Under the pieces are notes generated by a model. It saw only the letters and a list, made by a program, of their open reading frames with translations. It was not told the origin of the DNA and did not search any database. The translations under genes were made by a program, and so were the position numbers. Shown here in pieces: positions 59,653-64,000 of a stretch of DNA of 64,000 bases. The stretch comes from Rhyacophila brunnea (lineage: Eukaryota > Arthropoda > Insecta > Trichoptera > Rhyacophilidae), in assembly GCA_022495005.1 (NCBI GenBank), contig JAGYXB010000559.1:558001-622000 (forward strand), read 5' to 3'. Each line of letters opens with the position of its first letter. Position 1 is the stretch's first letter.

Positions 59653-61721
59653 TTAAATATTTATATCTTTACTTTTGTGTACCCAGGTAATTTCGTAGTA
59701 ATGCGGTGACAATTCATTATATTAAAACTTGGAGGCGGTCAAGTTCTCCAAACACGGAGTTTCATCACATGGTTCCTACAAACATTTTTGATTATGATTC
59801 TACCGATCTGAAAATTTCACTAATGGATTTATGATGAACAGTTTTCAAATATAAATTCAAAACATATAAGTGTCGTCGACCTACTTTTAGAGGTAATGGA
59901 ATATGAATATTGCATTAGTGTATGTAGTGTTTTTCACATGTGAAAAGAACGTATGCGCTCTAGCGGACTTTCATTCGACAATATACGGATACCAGGTATC
60001 GATAGAATTTCTTTCAATATAACGCGCATCAAATTATGAATAATGAGACTACAATCTCAACGATTACAATACCATGGACTACAGGTATAAAAAAATTATA
60101 ATTATAATGAATAAAATAATTTACAGATTTTTAATCTGTAATGATATATGAATAAAGTAATGTAATCCTATTAATTAAATGCTGAAGTCTATATAACAAC
60201 CACAGATTCGCGGTTTAGCATTTCCATCGACCCCCAACTCCCTTTGGCAGTGGCGTCGAGCAGTCTCGCCGAAGGGTCGATCACGGGGTCGATCAGGGCG
60301 GCACCTTGACAGTGATTGTTTGACAGAAATGAAAACGCAATCACAAAATGCTTATCGGATATGACGACTTTTCAGTCACCACGATACGCCCCTGTTTTTA
60401 TTAACCCGTAATCGTTAAGGGAAATAACAGATGGATGATTAATGTTTGTTGACGAAATCAGATATTCGACGGTTTACGACAAGTGAGTTCTGTAGCCACA
60501 AAGTATGGGATATTTATTATAGAAATTGATATTAGAAATGTTTAAAATTAACATCCTATCAAATAATACTCTAAGTACAATATATTATTTCCCTTGTGTT
60601 ATGATAAACACATATTTAATTAGGTCCATTCCGGTATAAGTATTTTTCATTCTTTTTAATAGGCATAGTAATATAATATCTAAGGTTGCTTCAAACGGTT
60701 CAAGTATTTAATGGTATTGAACCAAAAATTTCGTGAACCATACAAATTTCGATGTATTGATGCTGACAGCTGTTTTGGGTAATGAGGTCATCTTTCAGGA
60801 CGATTCAATGATAATTAAAGTTAAATGTTTAAACAGTGGACTTTAATTCTAAGTGTGAAGCCCATTAAAAATTCTACAAAATAAACGTCAGTTCAATACT
60901 AATAAAGGAATAATTGTGTAGGAAAAATGTTTGTTAGTGTCGCAACAGATATATAATCGAAAAAACTGCATATTTAGGACTGGTTACTGAATGTGCTGAA
61001 GCTGAACGTCATTTAAATGAATACAGAAATATGTTAAAGGTTTGTCGATACATAAAAAATATTTTGTTAGTCGTTGAGAGCGGAATGCAGAACTAACTAT
61101 GTCATAACTAAAATTTCCTTAGCAGAAAACACTATGCAGAAACATTGTCCTTAGTTAAGATCATTTCTATTGAAAATAATACCATATTTAAAAATTCTCT
61201 TTCCTATAGTTTAGGTAAATTATTTTATAATTGTTAAACGATGACAAAAATATGACAACTGCATTTTATAAATGCAATAACTATAAATGCATATTAATAT
61301 TTAATTATAATACTCTTATGTTTCCGTTATAAGTCATTATACGTGATTCCACAGGCACCGCAAGATATTTTTTTAACACGGTAACAATAGCGTTAAGTGT
61401 CATTCTATCACCTGGCATCTTGTATTTCTGCGGGCTGGCGTATAAAGTAAAATAATATTCTGCAAGTACATGCCAAACGAATTAACACTATCAATATCCA
61501 TATTGAGATACATTGTTAAATGAATTTGAGTGTATGGACTGTTTTATAGACATGCGAATTTATTTTGACAGCAGCTGTCAGTGGTAAATGGTAATACAGA
61601 AGGGGGCGTGTTCATAACAAAAGTAGACTGTGGTTAAGGATTCCTTAACTCTATACTCAGGATTGTCTATAGTTAAGTCATGTTTTTCGGCGACTTATCC
61701 TTAGGATCGAAATCTTAGATT
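59653..61721. other. AT-rich stretch with one GC-rich island
   Basis: A GC-rich island at about 60210-60310 contains GGGTCGATCACGGGGTCGATC, a short direct repeat of GGGTCGATC. No gene or dispersed repeat is supported elsewhere. Confidence 0.4.
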
Positions 61722-62039
61722 GTGCATGCCGCTCTGACTTTGCAAACAACCTCCGTTTGGATATTATTTTACTATCAAATAGATTTGATATTTAATGAAT
61801 ACGTACAAGGTGAAAATATCATTATAAAGAAGGTAACCTACTTTGAAACCCATAGCTTCAATGTTCATGATTTATATAAAGTAAATACTAATACCCAATA
61901 CAATATTTGTATCGAGCGGGGTATGAACATACATTCATCGTATTCAGAACAATGTCAAAGCCTCACGATCAATGACTTTGAAGTTAATTGCCCCACCAAA
62001 CTATATCAGGTCTTAATCTGGCGTATCGCGGAACCCTAA
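61722..62039 (+). CDS. Unclassified 105-codon open frame
   Basis: One of the few single frames in the window with a less biased amino acid composition, including C, H and W. It reads HAALTLQTTSVWILFYYQID at the start and CPTKLYQVLIWRIAEP at the end. I do not recognise a family. There is no clear splice context, and it lies about 330 bp upstream of a non-LTR remnant, so it could also be decayed element DNA. I list it only because it is unusual in composition; it may be a chance frame. Confidence 0.15.
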   Translation: MHAALTLQTTSVWILFYYQIDLIFNEYVQGENIIIKKVTYFETHSFNVHDLYKVNTNTQYNICIERGMNIHSSYSEQCQSLTINDFEVNCPTKLYQVLIWRIAEP

Positions 62040-62369
62040 CGCTGGATGTGAAGCATCATTTTTTTTAGACATGGGAAAGTCTCAGGGACAGTTACCCAAG
62101 ACTGAGGTCGCCATACACTCAAATATGTTTTGACTGAATTTACATGACTTTAAGTTAAGAGTACCAATGGGAGAGAGGATTACGTAGAGAAAAAAAATGA
62201 AGAGATCTAGCGTTGGAAATATGAAGCCGCACATTTTTTTGGCCTTTGAAGTGAACAGGTCGGACGGTCCTATGGGCCCAACAGTTGGTAAAAGTCGTCT
62301 AATTCATATATCTAGGATCACGCTATAACTCCACAAATAGATATCATCAAGAAAACTAAAATAAAACAA

Positions 62370-62700
62370 TACAGGTATACAAAACCATCATTCGGCCAAT
62401 ATTCACATATGGAATGCTCGACATTAGTAAAATAATATGAGAGAAAGCGAGATATTTTCAAAAGGAAGACATTAAAGAGTCTTAGGAGTCGTATTCGATG
62501 AAAATGGCATGTGACGAAGAAGACACATCTACGAATTCTTTAACGTCCCACTCGTGAAAATGAGAGGAAACTATTGGACAGACCATATCACAGGTATAGA
62601 AGACACCCAATACCGCAAGAGGTTCCTCTTCAATATAACAGGAGTGAAAAGAATGGTCGTGAAACATAAACTGCAGTTGTTGATTGCGTAGAAAAAAATC
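62370..62700 (+). pseudogene. Non-LTR retrotransposon ORF2 fragment (third family), heavily decayed
   Basis: Plus-strand relics of the RT C-terminus and the region after it. VYKTIIRPIFTYGML (about 62373-62415) corresponds to the YxxxIRPxLTYGSE block. Then VVFDENGM-stop-RRRHIYEFFNVPLVKM (about 62487-62562) corresponds to the GPVFxENGxWRRRxNxEIYxLF block, with W replaced by a stop. RKRFLFNITGVKRMV (about 62613-62660) corresponds to the YPKRVLxWxPxGxRRRGRP block. Frame changes and stops break it. Block order and spacing make it convincing. It differs from the families at 4975 and 7945. Confidence 0.65.
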
Positions 62701-64000
62701 GGGGATGCTAATGACAGCTTATCGTATGCTACATAAGAATAAGTGTGGTTTAAATATTTTAAATTGCACAAACATTAACCAATGACAATAAAATCAGTAG
62801 TTTTTAAATCAACTGTTATAGGTACACAAAATGTGTCGTTGATTAAAAATTGGTTCGTTTCTATCGAAGCTCTCGGACGAGTGAATCCCTTCAGTGTAAT
62901 AATAATGAAATTTATCTTTCCTTTTTTATTCCATATGAACCATATTTCGTAAGCCACATTCATTTACTTGGCAACAAACATCCCGCAAAAAACAAAGAGC
63001 GCACACAGTACCAAACGTTCTCCGAAAAAATATATATTCCCCATACACAAACAAAAAAATCCACGCATCTGCATAATATATTTACTGGGGCATATGTGTT
63101 TGTTTACCGCGGGTGAGTTTTCCAATAGGTCTTTTGCGAATGACAACGGGCTCTCAGGGAATGTAAAAAAGAATGATTTGTGAGAGAAGAGAGGTTAATA
63201 TAGAGCTTAAACGGTTAAATTTATGAGTACATATTATTATAACATGTTATCGAAACACAAATAATATATTAGACTAAAAACTGTTATAAATTATGAAAAG
63301 TGATACATTATAATATTATTTTGTATAATGATATACTCGTATTATTAATATGTGTGCATACAAAAAAGTATAATGTTAGCCTGGTTTTGTTTATGATAAA
63401 TATGTTTTTATCGAAAGTATCAGTAAACAGTAAAATTTTGATGAACTGAATGTCGTTTAAGAAATATAAGAAATTCATATTTATAGGTTTATTTTTCACA
63501 TTGTGAAGTCAATTTATAAAAAATTAAGAATAAAGAGTTGTAAAAATTTTATTTTAATTTAAATAAAAAAATATTTTCGTACAACTTCTACGAAAATATA
63601 AATTTACATAAAAAACAAAGGATATGAATTAGGTACTTCCAATATACATCCGATTTCCTTCATTTGAATTAGAATATAGGTAGTGATTTATTGATGGAGT
63701 TTGAAGTAAGTACCTCGGATAGTGTAGTTCTAAATGCAAAAAAATATAGATAGATCGGTAGCTCAATTGAAAGAACCAATGATTGTAAAGTGAAAGATAT
63801 CAAAATTAATAATCACATAATAGATTCATCCAGCATTCACTTCTCTCAAATCATTTAGTGGAGGATTTTAGAATTAATGACACAGCAGTCATATGAAAAC
63901 ATGCCCATAAAATGGGTCATCTTGTAGGAAAAGTTTTTCCGTCAGAGTGGAGAAAAAATATTTATGTACGAAGCGCTTCCGTTACGATGGCTGAGGAAAA
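62701..64000. other. AT-rich stretch to window end, no gene seen
   Basis: Many overlapping frames of 60-90 codons at 62480-63180 on both strands shadow each other and match no family I know. A mixed-composition end (63900-64000) might continue into a feature outside the window. Confidence 0.35.

Overview
The window looks like eukaryotic nuclear DNA, very AT-rich, from an arthropod and most likely an insect. The evidence is 5'-truncated non-LTR retrotransposon tails of the 'endonuclease-reverse transcriptase' type, tRNA-headed SINEs, a piggyBac element, several hAT-type non-autonomous elements and short CCTAA-rich runs. I cannot place the order; hemipteran and lepidopteran genomes both fit. 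There are no bacterial operons, rRNA genes, CRISPR arrays or functional tRNA genes.

Only one long intact coding region is present: a piggyBac-type transposase at 53200-54831 (+). It lies inside an element whose terminal inverted repeats I place at 52408 and 55202, with TTAA at the right edge. Its catalytic aspartates are intact. The C-terminal Cys/His domain is split off by a one-base frame change just before the stop. The 5' end carries three evenly spaced copies of a 14-bp motif.

The rest is a mosaic of dead or non-autonomous elements in AT-rich DNA. Six elements with hAT-like ends lie at 13081, 19564, 24403, 37963, 41917 and 48669. Three have perfect 8-bp target duplications and one has 7 of 8. 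The 37963 element still holds a broken hAT transposase. There are seven decayed copies of one non-LTR family with GATGAT-type 3' tails, on both strands, and two other non-LTR remnants (7945-8605 and 62370-62700). One tRNA-derived SINE family has four copies, one of them inserted into a TIR element with an 8-bp duplication. A long-TIR family carrying a tRNA-like segment has four copies (27242, 27562, 55271, 59292). There is also a near-perfect 191-bp foldback at 42608 and a triplicated 227-bp tandem repeat at 47847.

No complete host gene is visible. A 51-nt, phase-preserving candidate exon with strong splice signals sits on the minus strand at 35980-36030. Together with scattered GC-richer, element-free islands, it suggests that part of the window may be a large intron or regulatory domain of a host gene. 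That is inference and needs transcript or comparative data. Long stretches described as featureless are listed so that the coverage is explicit.
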